In this document: positions 10,255 to 23,300 of the stretch, one piece after another | Position numbering within the stretch: position 1 is the first letter of the stretch | Layout: every line of letters starts with the position of its first letter | Assembly: GCA_963573305.1 (NCBI GenBank) | Contig: OY754330.1 | Span: 19,626,596 to 19,690,595, forward strand | Origin: Pyrrhosoma nymphula | Taxonomy: Eukaryota; Arthropoda; Insecta; Odonata; Coenagrionidae | Length of the DNA stretch: 64,000 bases | Direction: 5' to 3' | Position numbers and translations under genes: made by a program | The notes under the pieces: generated by a model | What the model saw: the letters and a program-made list of their open reading frames with translations, nothing else | What the model was told of the DNA's origin: nothing | Database searches by the model: none

Positions 10255-10740
10255 AAGGAGTCGGTTACAAACGAACAGACAAACAAATTTAGCAAATATG
10301 AAAAGCGAATACGACGATAAAAAATTCTTATCCCGTCTAAGCTTGCTGCAATTAAAATTAAATTATAACTGACCGTTAAACCATCAAATTAAAGACAACA
10401 AAAAAAACATTGAGCCGCGAACTCTGGCCCCCCTCGGTGACAATTAACGACGCTAACCACTACACCATGCGATCATCACACTAATGGCTCTTACTCTATC
10501 CCTCTAATTCTCACGCAAAGGATCTGTTCAATTGAAGATAATTATTAATCCTGGCGATCCTGATTAGAATATTGAGAAAATCTTATCAAATTATTGTATT
10601 GTCATCTGTCATTGATGAGTCTACAAAGTTTAAAGGAAATCTGATCGTTCAAAGTGGGTCAAAATCGAGTCCAAAGGAGTCGGTTACAAACAAAGAAACA
10701 TACAACTGAAGCTAATAAAAGCGTGTTAAAAATTGGAATA
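10255..10740 (+). repeat. Two RTE-like LINE 3' tail fragments
   Basis: The block aaggagtcggttacaaac occurs at about 10255 and 10674. The second continues into gaagctaataaaagcgtgtt, which resembles RTE-clade 3' ends. The fragments flank a tRNA-like sequence on the other strand. Confidence 0.45.
10411..10472 (-). tRNA. tRNA-like sequence, probable SINE head or pseudogene
   Basis: On the minus strand tcgcatggtgtagtggttag is a good A-box/D-arm region and AGAGTTCGCGGCTC sits where a B box should be, though it differs from the GGTTCGANNCC consensus. The arms do not close into a full cloverleaf. Non-functional. Confidence 0.4.
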
Positions 10741-11760
10741 TAAAGGGTCCTATACGTCATATTCAGCAATGCATACTTTTTCCCAATTCATATTCAAATT
10801 GCAAATTTCAACACCATTTGGGAGGATCAAATATGCAGCTTATTTTCGCATTTCGGAGGTTATAATGTGTGGTGTACGATTTAAATCGACAAATTTGTAA
10901 AACAGGGAAAGTAATTTCTGACTCATTTGATTTTATAGTCTCATCATCTCCAGGTACATACATACCAAGCACTAGCGATAACTGTATTATTTTTTGAGAA
11001 GGAATATGACTTAAAAGCGTCAATACCGCTTGCGGAGGATTATCTTAAATTGCAGTAAAAACCAGAGTGATTCCAAGGGCAAAGTCGACTATAGCGTTGG
11101 CGACTGGGAATGAGATTTATAGCGGAAAAAATCAAGAATATACTAAAAAATGAATCTCTATAAAATATTCTCTTCCATCTCCGCAGGCGTATGCTGAAAT
11201 CGTGCCGCAGAATTCGCGTTTTATGGCTTCCCCATTTTTACCCCCTGGGTTATTCTACTTCAAAAATTAATTTTATGTAAAAGAGAGTTCTTTTATCACT
11301 GATTAACATTTTCACGCTTTTTTATGGCATTTAATCCATAAAAATTTTAATTGAAAAAACAAAAGTAACGGTTTATCGTGGCTGCTATTTCGAGATTCTA
11401 CTAAGGCCCGTCCCTAGCAAGGCAACGTATAAAATCAGATTTTCAATCGAGTTACTGGAGGTTTACTGCTATCATTAAATTGAGCTTTTCAGCAATAAAA
11501 ATTGGGGTGTTTTTTTAAATATCATGAGCGGACCTTTATTATCTATCCCTTAAATCAGGGTTGTTCCATCCCGATGCTTAAGAATGTTAATAAGAATGGC
11601 ACATTGATCCAATTAAAAACAACGACATATGAAGGGCTGTATGTAAAAAGTAAATGAAATGCAATGGATATCTGTTATGATTCAGCAGTTTTTATTCCTG
11701 CCAGGAACACGAAACTAATTAAGAATAGTAATTCAACTTTTTTATGATAAAGCAAATTCC
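10741..11760. other. No feature recognised
   Basis: About 1 kb of AT-rich sequence with no supported gene, inverted ends or tandem array. Confidence 0.5.
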
Positions 11761-11764
11761 TAAA

Positions 11765-12160
11765 GAATAATAATAATTTATTAATTATTAGCCGATCTTA
11801 CATCAGAAGACATTTCGTCACAAAATACAACTGCACAATTCAACATTCAAATAAGATGACTGCCCGTAGGCAACTAGTAATCCAAAAAGACCATCAAAGT
11901 CATGAGACATGCACTTTTCCAAGGAATACATAAGCCTTAACGTCAAACATAATTTTACCATCCCTTTGAAATCACTTCTATCTTTAAGTTTTGCTTCAGT
12001 AGGAAGTATGTTGAATGCTTTTAATGCTGCCATACTGAAATGTTTTTTTTTGGCTTAGATAACCTGAATGATGTGCTCATGAAGGGTGGAGAAATCACAA
12101 AAACCTTTCTAATTATATCAACACAATATTGAGCACGCATCTTCTTTTTAAAAAGTCTCA
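11765..12160 (-). mobile_element. CR1-like LINE 3' fragment with RT C-terminal remnant
   Basis: On the minus strand a short frame (11818-12033) starts MAALKAFNILPTEAKLKDRS, the pattern at the extreme C-terminus of CR1/Jockey-type RT proteins. An ATT-rich tail (11765-11785) follows. The 5' side is truncated near 12160. Clade placement is tentative. Confidence 0.6.
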
Positions 12161-12439
12161 GAAATTACAAACAGTGGCGGTGCGGCCTGCGCAACGCCCG
12201 CAACTCGATCACCGAGTTCATATCGGGCGACGTTTTTCCAACAATTGGTAATACTATTCGATTTCAACGAAGCTTTTTCTCTCCAATTTTTTTATTCTGT
12301 TCCAGTTCGCAGGGCTTCTTTCAGCGAGGAGTCCGGTCTCTTGAGATGGGAGAGGAGGAACAGGATGCGGCGTGCGATGTTCGTTTGTTCGGCAAGAAAA
12401 TAGGATATCGGGGACGAGAGAAAGAGTACCAACCAAACC

Positions 12440-12610
12440 AAAAGATGGGGGAGTAGTGGAGTGGAGTGGGGTGATGGGGGAGGAAGAGGTGTGGAGGATA
12501 ATTCGGTAATTGGAAAAGTCAAGGGGGACCGCCCCCCCCCTCCCCTCCACGACGGCAAACGAGTCCCTCCCATCCAATCCCTCCCCCTAACCCCTCACCC
12601 CCTAAAACCC
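12440..12610. repeat. Strand-asymmetric G/GA then C-rich tract
   Basis: G- and GA-rich on the plus strand at 12440-12500, switching to C-rich at 12525-12605. Overlapping frames on both strands are low-complexity and not believable genes. Confidence 0.5.
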
Positions 12611-12861
12611 TTCCTCAGGACCGCGGAATGGAGGACATTCGAAGGATGCTGATGAGAGTGGTGATGGCGAAGAGTGCTTTCTTCAACGGGAGAGTAGGGG
12701 TTCGAATGAGTAGGAGGGTTTCGGCCCCAACGCCCCCCCCCACCCCCATTATCCTTAGGGTTGTAACAAAACGACTATCCCGACTAGCCCGGGAATAAAA
12801 AAAATTTAATAAAATAATAAAACGATAACGTAAATTACAACTAAACAATACGAAACCAGGG

Positions 12862-13900
12862 GGGCTATTCTCTATCTCGAAGCTACCGATGCGGTAGTTT
12901 CGAATAAGCTACCAGAACTGGCTACCAACCGTATTCTCTAACACGCAGGAGCTTTCTCAAGAATGTAACAGGAAGTGGAGAGAGGTTTGGCGAAAGGCGG
13001 GCATGAGAATATTTTTAAACCAAATCCGCGCAAACTTCATTACTGGTGACGTCATTCTTATAACCAATGGGAAAGCTCGTCTCAATGTTTTTCCGTGGAT
13101 AATACTGGTGAAACATGTTTTAAGGCCGTTTTAGACGGTGAAGATGTTCTTGTATCGTGTTTAGCGAAAAATTCCACGCATTAAAAATCATGCGAGAAAA
13201 ATTCTAAAATGTTTTATTTTTCCTCACGTAATCTCGTGAATACGAACGCACAACGTCCATCTTGGCTGTTTTGATAAATTGAAATAAGATTGTTCGTAAA
13301 TATATTCGGAAATTAGGGTTCATGTCAATGATATGATTCGTGCTATTATCTTTCGTTAATTACTCGTTGCTTCAAATCATTTACATAATACGAAGATGAA
13401 GCTTTCAAAAGAAATGCGAAGGTGATACACGTTACCACGGCCCACTAAGTATCCCATTATGGGCTGGAATCACGTTACTTACCGAAGGTAATTATGGCTT
13501 TCCGTCCCTCCAGTTAATATTATTTTGTGAAAAATTCCGCAATTGGCGAAGATGACGAAGTAACCCAGTGGAAGTGCAGGGAATACGCATTTAATAAATG
13601 CAAGAAACATACCCGTGTGTTGGATAATTATATAGATATATAAGCGTAATAAAATGACCAATATTTAAGCAAGGTATTCGGAGGCCGCCCTTCGTGAGGC
13701 TACCGTGGGAGCTTATTGGGGTTACGGAAGTAGCTCCGTGACATTTACAGAATACGGGTGGGAGCCTAATAAGCTACCGGTAGCTTCTGCTTGCTCTTTC
13801 TCCGGTAACTTCCATGATAGAGAATACCCATGGGTGCAAATAGCTTATTGAAGCATCTTTTCGCCAGAAAGCTCCGATGTTTCGAGTTAGAGAATAGGCC
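12862..13900. mobile_element. 1.04-kb TIR element, non-autonomous
   Basis: Ends GGGCTATTCTCTATCTCGAA and the inverse of GGCCTATTCTCTAACTCGAA, ~20 matching bases. More inverted matches lie just inside (gctaccggtagctt-type blocks). No transposase frame and no clear TSD. The GGGCTATTC start is shared with the elements at 57450 and, loosely, 45563. Confidence 0.7.
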
Positions 13901-14395
13901 TCCAAGGGACGAGCGGGAAAATATATATTGACATAAACCGAAACTAAGAAACGGAGAGAAATAAATAGAAAACGAGGAAGAAGGGGATTGTTGAATAAGG
14001 AAAGGAAGGATGGAGTAGAACACTAAAGGAGGATATACGGGAGTAAAACCGTAAGAAAAGTAAGGTGCATAAGGGAATAAGTGATAAGACACTCAAGGAG
14101 GACATACGGGAGCTAACGAAGAAGTAAGAGAGGCCGAGAGAGAGCATCGTAGGAGCAGATTCAGGGAGACCACGGAAGGAGCGGAAATAATTATCGGCGG
14201 GACCCAATGCACGAATCACGGCCACGGCAAAAGGATAACCTGGAATAGGACAAGCTCACACACCTGCGGACACGTCTCAGATCACGATAAGTAAAAAAAT
14301 TATTAAGAAAAATCGAAGAGAACTTTTAAAAACTGAAAACATAACATAAACGAACTGTACTATAAAATTTAACCAGTGAAATTTGAAAACAGATA

Positions 14396-15560
14396 TAATT
14401 ATTTTGGTAAGTTTATTTTGGATATTCCTGCGATTAAATTAAACTTTTTTAGCAACAGTATCGCCGTGCTATTCTGCCGGCTTCGTCAGGCATTCTAAAT
14501 CAACAATGAAAAATAAATAAACAAACTTAAGCGGTTATTATGTACAGCATGAATAATTAATACTTTAGTTTTTCAAAAGTCTTTTCCACGTATAAGGAAG
14601 TTTGTAGCCATTTTCTCTGTTTAGGTTGCATACTGAAGGAACACGAACGGGCTATTCGGAAGAAAGATTGGTGTATCACTCTGCCGTGGCTGAGCACAAA
14701 CTTTTAGAAGGTCACAGTATAGACATCAAAAGGGCGAAATTTTTATGTAAAGAAATGAGCTACTATCAACGGATCATCAGGGAAGCCATTGAAATAGAAC
14801 AAAGACCTAACAACCTAAACAGAGAAGATGGCTACAAACCTCCTTATACGTGGAAAAGACTTTTTAAAAACTAAAGTATTAATTAATCATACTGTATATA
14901 TATATACCACTTAAGTTTGTTTATTTATTTTTCATTGGCGATTTAAATCAAGGTAGATGAGCTCTACGGCTTCTATAGATTAACCAGATTAGATATTTCT
15001 CCAATGGCCGTAAAATATATGCACCACTCGCCAAAAAAATCAAACACTTACTGTGTTGGTTTGCGGGAATGGGGACTCCGCAACAGGGACCAACCACAGC
15101 CTCTCCCCCAGAATACTCTCCTGTGGTAGTTTACGGGAAAGTAATTTCCTCGCCAGGGACCACCACAGACACACACACACAACCCAATTGGAATCCTTTG
15201 TAGGCTAATGAGACCCAGCTAAGGATTCCTGGGTTATAACCTGGGATCCTTCGCAGAGCTGTAGTGACTCTACTAAGTTATTAACACAACCACACACGCA
15301 ATCACACAAAACACTCACTCACACACACAATAGGGCCCCAAATTTCTGGGAGAACAGCTCAAAAAGAGCGTGGTCAAATATAACAAAAACAACAAACAGG
15401 GAACGGGGGTGAAATTCGGATACGCGTATTTCGACGCGTATTTATTGTTGATTTAGAATGCATGACGAAGTGGGCAGAATAGTACGGCGAAACTGTTACT
15501 AAAAAAGTTTTGTTTAATCGCAGAAATCCAAAAGAAAATTACCAAAATTAAAATGATCTG
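14396..15560 (+). mobile_element. Penelope-like element (PLE) with inverted partial copy
   Basis: The left end (14396-14507) and right end (15442-15560) are inverted copies of a terminal repeat carrying TGACGAAG...CGGCGA(A/T)AC. In addition 14508-14632 is an inverted duplicate of 14809-14934. So a 5'-truncated copy lies head-to-head with a longer one, an arrangement typical of PLE insertions. A coding remnant sits at 14626-14874. The spacer 15000-15440 has CA-rich runs and no gene. Confidence 0.75.
14626..14874 (+). pseudogene. PLE polyprotein C-terminal remnant
   Basis: About 82 residues: SEERLVYHSAVAEHKLLEGH, then a KRAKFL block, REAIEI, and NREDGYKPPYTWKRL. The pattern H-S-A-V-A-E-H...GH...REAIEI...N.N...G matches the end of Penelope-like proteins (region of the GIY-YIG endonuclease). 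The RT part is missing, so this is a terminal fragment. The first codons overlap the inverted duplication and the ATG is not a native start. Confidence 0.75.
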
Positions 15561-16215
15561 CGAAAATCTACGAAAAAAAAACAGATATAATTATATTAGT
15601 AAATTGGGCCCAATAGATTACCATTTCCTATTAGCAAGGGGGGAGAAGGGTTACAGGGTTCTCCTGTGGGGCGATTCACTCGGTCGAAGCGGTTGGGATT
15701 GGAACGTGGGGAAAAAACAAGTGCATTTTAGACGGAGTCAAGTTTTCGCCCGTTTATTTTTTTCTTCGCATGAGATTTCGGAGGGAATGAGAAAATGTTT
15801 ACCCTTTTTGCGCCAAAGTTCTCCGATGAAAAGGTGCAGTGCCATGGATGGATTGCTTTTATTTTATGTATACCTGTGTATCGAAATAATCGGTGTGAAT
15901 TTTTGCAATAAATGGAAATAGAGCGAAGAGAGCATTTATTACACTCGAGGGAGAGATTTATTTACAAGTAACGGGTCCAAAAAGTAATGCTCCCCAGCCT
16001 ATTATTTCATTCAGCACACCAATTCTCACATTTTTCATCTTTTTTGACACATTCAATGCTTTAACTTCCAGGAAGGATATCGTTGAAATGCCAGTATCAA
16101 TACACCATATTAATTATATTCTTGCGAAGGTTTTAGCGGCGTTGTCCATTAGTGTTCCGCATTTTAAATAGGTAGCAATACATAATGGCCAAAGCAGCTT
16201 CCTTACACCTTCGAC
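15561..16215. other. No gene recognised
   Basis: A 122-codon frame at 15553-15921 starts in the PLE end and shows no recognisable domain. I treat it as chance. Confidence 0.45.
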
Positions 16216-16246
16216 CTGAAGAAGATAGCAGGATGGCTATCGAAAC
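16216..16246 (+). repeat. PLE-type terminal hairpin motif
   Basis: CTGAAGA, one extra A, a 6-bp stem GATAGC/GCTATC, then GAAAC. The same layout marks the PLE-like ends at 15460, 35637 and 53374. Probably a PLE terminal remnant. Confidence 0.5.
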
Positions 16247-17238
16247 TGTTGTCAGCCAAAGTCAACGTACATGGACGGAGAACCCGAAAATATGGAACAC
16301 TATACCTAATAATGATTTTTTACATAATCGTATATGATTGCTTCATTGCGCTAGCGACTGACTTCTGAAATCAACATGAAAAGGGAAACCACATGCGTCA
16401 CAAGTCCAAAATTTCCAAACGAAAACTCTGCCGGTTTGGTATGCCGGTATTCAGTTTTATCGTAGGCGATTACCATTTCAATCATCTAAAGTAAATAACA
16501 AAAATTTCCCACGGAGTGCAAAATAAAAATTGCTAACTGAATCTTCATCAACCTAACGAATACACACGTATATCTATTCGTGAGGGCCAGGATATAATTT
16601 TCTTTTATAATTAACGTTAGCGTGATTCAAAACTAAAAGAATACATATTTAAATTTGGCAGTACTCATAGCCTAGAGAAACGACGATTTGCTTTGTAAAA
16701 ATAACTGGATCTAAGCCTTTATTCCTAATTGAATTCAATGAAAGCAATATCAAACGGATTGGGTTTAAAGCTGAAAGTTTTTTAATCATATGAAACATGC
16801 GACTCGGGGGGAATTCACTTGCAGGCCACTGCTAACGCATAGCTCGAAAATATAACGATGATAGAAATAATGGAAGCAAGTTAATGATGGTAAAGGTGAG
16901 CTTTCGTCTCGCACTTGTTTTCGCTATTTTCACCCACTTTAAACAGAGATATCAGAACCAATTTCACCTCACTTATTATGCAAGCTTTGCAAATTTGTTT
17001 AACACTTTCAACACAACAATGCATCAACTACTTTAGAAATGAGAAACTTTCAAACCTGAGAAGTGCGTTTTTTCCTCTCCGCCATATTGTGAAAAAATGC
17101 CGTTTCCTCTTTTCCACTGTACGTAGTGCAGCGATCGAGCAGTTGGTTCTCTAGCATATAAACACCTTTTCTACACAGTTTCTTCCCTCCTTCCACTCAA
17201 ACTCGCCCCGCAACAGCCATTTACTACAATGCAATTCC

Positions 17239-17370
17239 ATTCATTCCACCGCAGTAAACATTGCACATTTCACTTCAAATGAAGGATTTACACTTCCTTT
17301 TCACTCACATTCATTCCACTGTACTAATAACATTTCACGTATCACTTTAAATGGAGGATTTACACTTCCT
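17239..17370. repeat. Two-copy ~70-bp tandem repeat
   Basis: Units starting cattcattccac at 17239 and 17308, both ending ggatttacacttcc. Inside the MULE-like element. Confidence 0.65.
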
Positions 17371-17574
17371 AATTGAGCGTACACGATTGGCAAATCATGG
17401 CGACCATACACCACACACGCAAGTCAGAAAATGATTAATGCCAACTACTCTCAACAATTAACTTCCAACTGTTGACAGTTAATTTCCCCCTTCCACACTA
17501 CCCGAGAGAACTCCGTCAACAATACTATTTCATTAGCCTCTAACAAAAGCCCACTTATATTAACGTTGTGACCT

Positions 17575-17790
17575 GAGGGATTCTATTCTTAAAATAATAC
17601 GCGAAATATCATTTTAGCCTTCTACCAATTCCCACAAATAATCACGAATGAGCGTGAGGGATTCTATTCTTAAAATAATACGCGAAATAACATTTTAGCC
17701 TTCCACCAATTCCCACCAATAATCACTAATGAGCGTGAGGGATTCTATTCTTAAAATAATACACAGAATAACATTTTGAAACTTCAACCA
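17575..17790. repeat. 81-bp tandem repeat, about 2.6 copies
   Basis: gagggattctattcttaaaa starts at 17575, 17656 and 17737, period 81. A looser ~68-bp repeat (gaaaatcatcattt.gaaacg) follows at 17998 and 18066. Inside the MULE-like element. Confidence 0.85.
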
Positions 17791-18522
17791 TTCCCAGAAA
17801 TGCCCATTTCCTCGTTATCGATCGCGCTAAAAATGCGTTTTCCGCTATTCAAACTCACGAAAATGAGTTTTTCACTTTTGATTATAACCAATTCGTGTTT
17901 AACTCCATTGGCCCGCAAACCTCTTTGTGGGGTGGGTTCAGGGCAAGTTACGGAAGGGGAAATCGTTTTCCGCTTTTCCAACTCACGGAAACGCAGTGAA
18001 AATCATCATTTTGAAACGTCCACGACTCCCAGATATGCCGATTTCCAAATCACGAAAATGCCTTGAAAATCATCATTTCGAAACGTCCTCGACTCCCAGA
18101 AATGCCCATTTCCACTTTACCATTTCCACAAGAAATGCGTTTTTCACTTTTGAAAATGGCCAAATCGGGCCCGCGTACCGTCCCACCCTAGCACCCCTGT
18201 TTCACTCCATAGGCCCGTAAGCTTGTTGGGGGGTGGGGTAAAGGCATATTGTAGAGGTGAAATTAGTGTTATCCCTCTAACGGTTGTTCGTGAAAACCTC
18301 CAAATATGGCGTCGAAAACGGACGAAAAAATCGAAAAATTGGTCATTTTCAAACGTCTATATCTCAAAAACAACTAGTCACACCGGCATGATTGTTACAT
18401 TTTTACAAATCCACATTCTTCCTCTACTCCCAGGTATCACATTCAATTTCGTCAGTTTCCTACGTTTTTCAAAAAAAATATTTGAAAGTGCGAGACGAAA
18501 GCTCACCTTTACCGTTAATGAT

Positions 18523-20104
18523 ATTACTAGCAGACCTGCTGCCTGCTTTGCAGGCAGTCTATTGGTTAACCTACCTCAAGAGATCGATAGGTGTAAGGCC
18601 GATTATTAAAAACATCCTGGGAGGTTCGCAAAATGCGCGGGTAGAAAGCCTTTTTTGCCAATTGAGAATAAAGTATCTTTAAGTTTTCAATTCATACTTC
18701 ACTTTAATCACTTGCGATGAATGAAATTATCCACCGTTCCACGTTTAAGTCCATAAATTTTGTGAATTTCATGCACGCAACCTTCTCCTTAATTCGAAAG
18801 GAGTAATTGTTCAAACCACTCAGTATAATACAATAACAAATTATAAAATAAACAAAATAAGTATTCAACATACTTACGAATCAATAGATAATGTCTTAAT
18901 GCCTTAATAGATGAAACTAATTCCGCTTTCTGTAACTTCGTCGTCAAATAGTTAATGCACATTTAGCAAAACACGTAAACAAACATACATAGCAACGTGT
19001 ACGAATTTGCATAGCAACTCTTTTCCCATGTTAAAAGACAGTGAAAACACTCTTTTTAACACTTAAATTTTCACATTTTCCGATTCGTTGACGAGTATTT
19101 AAATACGTCTGTTCCATGAGCCCATATTTCTTCTTTAAAACGGTACCACTTCCGCATCGTTCAGATAAGTATCTTCGGAGTTTACCTCAAATTGATGCAC
19201 CGAGGTCGAGCGTTAAAACATCCTGGGATCCGTTTGCAACCCGCACACAAATATAGTTTTTATATATTTTGGGCGGCAAGGAGGTACAAAGGAAATCTAA
19301 AACTACTGATATGTTGTGCGCGGACACGTTCTGCATTGAACGCACTTTTCTCCACCCCCAGAGCTTTCAACCACCGCGAGTCAACACAATAAAACCGACT
19401 GGACTGACGGACTGACTGACGGACACCGCTACAAACTTAATTATGTATACTAATGTATCCATATCTAATATGCTGCAATCGTTCGGAACCGAACCGGACT
19501 TTGAAGCCTTCATACAATCAGTTGGAAAGTGCAACTACAGCATAGAACACTCTTGATACATTTCTAAGAATGAACTCATTCTCGCATAATTCTAAATAAT
19601 GGTGCCATCGTGTTGACAATGCGCAACACACACACAGAAATATACTTAAAATCTAAAACAATGAAATCTTGTACCACAATCTTAGAATCGAACATTGGTT
19701 TGAGGGATTATCGTGCCAATGTTACCACGGTAAATGTATCTATGCTACTCTTAAAAAAGTTTCTCAACTCCATAATAAATCTAATTAAAAATTTTTCGCG
19801 CCGAGCAGAAAACTTATCATATAATGAACGAGGGAGTCCTTCATCGTCTCACCGCCAGTCACACCTTGGCCTACATTTCCTAAAGGGAAGCTCGCATGTA
19901 GAAATCAAAAGAGGAAGCCCTGAATGCAATCGACGCTTAGTAAAGGCGAGATTTTTAATTAAACTCGGCCCTTTAAACTTCTGCTCAACAGAAGACGAAT
20001 TAATTCGGAAGTGGCGGCACCACGGACTCAGTCCAAAGGAGGCTCAAAATTGGCACCGCTGACAACGGTGGCGACCCCTAGCAACTAGTCCTAGACGACG
20101 CGAA
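18523..20104. other. No gene recognised
   Basis: A 150-codon frame at 19610-20062 has no domain I recognise. A small hairpin (gcctgctttgcaggc) lies near 18540. Otherwise nothing supportable. Confidence 0.45.
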
Positions 20105-20300
20105 TGGACGATTTTACAAATGACGTCACGCAACGCTTGCGCGCGGAAGAAGTTGGTAATCTCGGGACAAACAAATCATATCCAACTATTGAAGTCTTGA
20201 GGAACCTGGAGCCTTTGAACTAATCTTTAAATCGTTCAAAACCAGTGAAGGTGGCTCAAAATTTAACTCCAAAAATAAACTCCACTCCCTCCATATAGGG

Positions 20301-23300
20301 TAGGGTGGAGTGAAAAAACTGATTTTCGTCGGACGAAGTTCATACCGGTGGCAAAAGTTGTATTTTGGGCCACATATTAGCTGTGTACAATTTTATCGAT
20401 TTCAATTAATTTCTTCATTCCGCGCAACGGCCTTGAAGTTTCGGCATTTTCGCGCAAATAATCGTGTATGGCGGGTTGCATTCTTTCATTTCCCAACATG
20501 TGCCCGGGAGATAATGGTGGCTATTGAAGGCTATAGTATTGTTTAACTTCACATTTATTCGTATATGCAATTTGAGATGGAATATGTAGCGACTAAAAGC
20601 CTATAAAAATGATTGAAATAGCGTAAGTTTTAGCTTGAAAGACGATGCAATCTGGCATATTGGGCTTTTGCGAATACGTTCAGGTCTTTGCTAGTTCCCT
20701 GCTGAAACTACCCAGAATTCACCACGAGGGCAGATTGCACTACGAGTTCCACCCGTGCCAACCCAACCACCCAAACATTTGAACACAGTAATATTTACAT
20801 TGGAAATGTTTTGCCTGTACTGGCGCTTCGTGTCAAATTTCGGTTGTAGTTTACTGTCCATGATCCTTGATCTCAAAATTCCATCTCTCGCCTCAGGGCC
20901 ACAAAGTTGTAGGGATACTTCTGTCACCATTTGAATATGCCTCTATACTGCCTGAGTATGGCAAGGTATGCTGAACAGTTCTTGAAGCGTTGACGGGATA
21001 ATGCTTCCACCTGCCAATGCCCAGAGAACTTCCGTAGATAAATGGAATGTAATAGGTGGTTCCGTTATTACCTCTTTAATTTATAAGATGAACGTAGTCC
21101 TCAGCGAGAAAGTTCAGGTTTGGTATTTTAAACCCCCGATATCTTGTTAACGGAGGAGATTTTCTGATGTTTTATATTCGTCGCACAGTTAGTTCCCTGA
21201 TATGCTCCCTTTTATAGACTAACATCGCTACAAGGAGGTGCTCTGGATGAACATAATATGCATTCCCCTGAATTGTAGCATCTACAACTCTCTTCAGGTC
21301 CATATATAAATTCCGACTGGTGAGGATGTAGCGCCATAGGTGCTTTGATGCATTTTTGATTTCAGGCTTGCACATAATAGGGAACCACATTGGAGCATAA
21401 ACCAACATTATGAAGCTAACAATCCTGCGTAGTGTGGAATATGAATCTGATGTGCCCACATCAAGTCTGAATACCCGGTTTGCTGCTGTTAACCATCGTG
21501 TATCAGATAATGCTTCAGGGCTCCGCACAGCTAAACTTGAAGGAGTAACCCCATCAGAAATTGCTCAGCATATCTCTAAGAGATATTTTTGGACGCAGGA
21601 GAGGCATTTTTGATCAATGGAATGAAAGTAAAAATACACTGGCTCAAATATTACGACTGGAAGTTTTACATTTTTGAGCAATCGTTTGCCTGTAGACCCA
21701 GAGTATTTTCGAGAGCCTGCAGAAGGTCCATCAAGATGTGCGATGATATAGCGCAGAGGAAGCTCGTTGAAATGCAACAGGCATATCACCCATTGCAATG
21801 GGTGCCCCATCTCATGTTTTAGGCGTGTTATTACTCCCCTTGTATGTCATGTGTTGGGCACAGTGTCAACACAACCAATTGCTTTAATTTTGGATTGATC
21901 CAGATTTTTCATTATGAATAGTTCCAAAATCGAGTGTTTAATATCTTCCGCCGGACTTGGGAGTTGAATACCCAAGAAAAGTTTCACCTGGCTCTATAAT
22001 TAAGGTGATATGCTCCTCCATTATAATAAAACGGTGTATGCATGCGTTTTGTGTTTTCGTCCATCGAAATATATCCCGACGAGTTTGTAGTTCTCTTGCT
22101 TTTTGAGTTCTGCTATATATTTCCGCTGCTCCCTTCGAATCTTGCTCATATCAATTATGACTAAATCTTCCACCCTTTGGCTACTACCCGCGTCCTCTAA
22201 CTAGCGGTAGCAAGAGCGGCCGCAAGTCTGTCGGAAATCCCTTGACGATCACACACTCTAGAAAAATTCGGGAGTGCGACCTTTGTCGGGTTGCTGATAT
22301 ATGATGGTCGGAGTTTTCCTTCTATCATTTCTCCAACAACTGTCTCGAAAGAGTGGCTTCTTGTGTAGCTCTCATCTTTAGAATGTCTTGTCTTTTTTCC
22401 TTCTAGCATATCCCTTTTGATACTTCACTTTCGTAAAGACTTTAAAGAAAATGTCGTATTACAATCAACGTGTCCCATGACGATACGTCAATCCGTCCTT
22501 CAATCAAATAAAAAGTTTTGTTCCGTCACGGAAATTTTCCGATCTTTTTTTACCACTACACGCATTATAATCCATGCATTTACAGGAGGCTGTATCAAAG
22601 AGACGCTCTCCTTCTGCCATCAAATCTTCAACTTTCTTCCGAAAACGTTCTACTCCAAGTCTGCCCCTGCACGATGTTCTTAGTATTTGCAAAGTATTGT
22701 GCTCACTTTTTATCATCTTGAAGATATTCAACGACAAACTATGGGTATTGACACACGCTTCCATATTTCATCAACTTTGGTACAAACCTCTTCATATGGA
22801 ATGTTATGTTTTGGCTTGCACTCGCCATTTATTTCTTTTTCCCGCCTAACCCAGATATAATGCTGTAGAACATTGATGTGAGTTTACAATGCAGTGAACA
22901 TCAATGGATGTGGACTTCCTAATATCGGGAATTCCACTTGCTTCCTCGTTTTCGCCATCATAAAGCTACTTGCACTCATCAAGCATAACACAAATTCGCA
23001 ACCGGCAACTGATGAACGCAAACAACTGCGAAAGTATAGAAAGGGGATAGATAAGGACTGACCATGAGACACTGTTGACCAAGAAAAACATAGCAGCAAT
23101 GAGTAAGCAAGAACGACACAATATATAATCTTAACAAAGTAACTAATTAAATTAATAATCATGGAGCTTCAAATTGTATGTATTCACAACATCCCAATTT
23201 AAGACTGCATCGTATTTCAAGCTAAAACTTACGCTATTTCAATCATTTTTATAGGCTTTTAGTCGCTACATATTCCATTTCAAATGGCATATACGAATAA

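Larger units (their letters stand above)
16889..18513. mobile_element. MULE-like TIR element with 9-bp TSD (1625 bp)
   Basis: Left end GGTAAAGGTGAGCTTTCGTC and its exact inverse at the right (28 bp, continuing through tctcgcactt). A perfect 9-bp duplication GTTAATGAT flanks it (16880-16888 and 18514-18522). A 9-bp TSD points to Mutator-like elements. No transposase is evident; the interior is mostly tandem and degenerate repeats. Confidence 0.85.

Noticed and set aside
15150..15330. CRISPR-like or satellite array in CA-rich sequence
   Set aside because: Only simple (CA)n runs without regular spacers, in DNA that is clearly eukaryotic.
15553..15921. 122-codon frame after the PLE
   Set aside because: Begins inside the PLE terminal repeat and shows no recognisable motif.
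19610..20062. 150-codon frame
   Set aside because: Longest frame in an otherwise empty stretch, but it has no domain and no paralogue in the window. Kept only as a note in the gap entry.
20310..20546. 78-codon frame also found inverted at 23309-23545
   Set aside because: The repetition is explained by the terminal inverted repeats of the 3254-bp transposon; no evidence it is translated.
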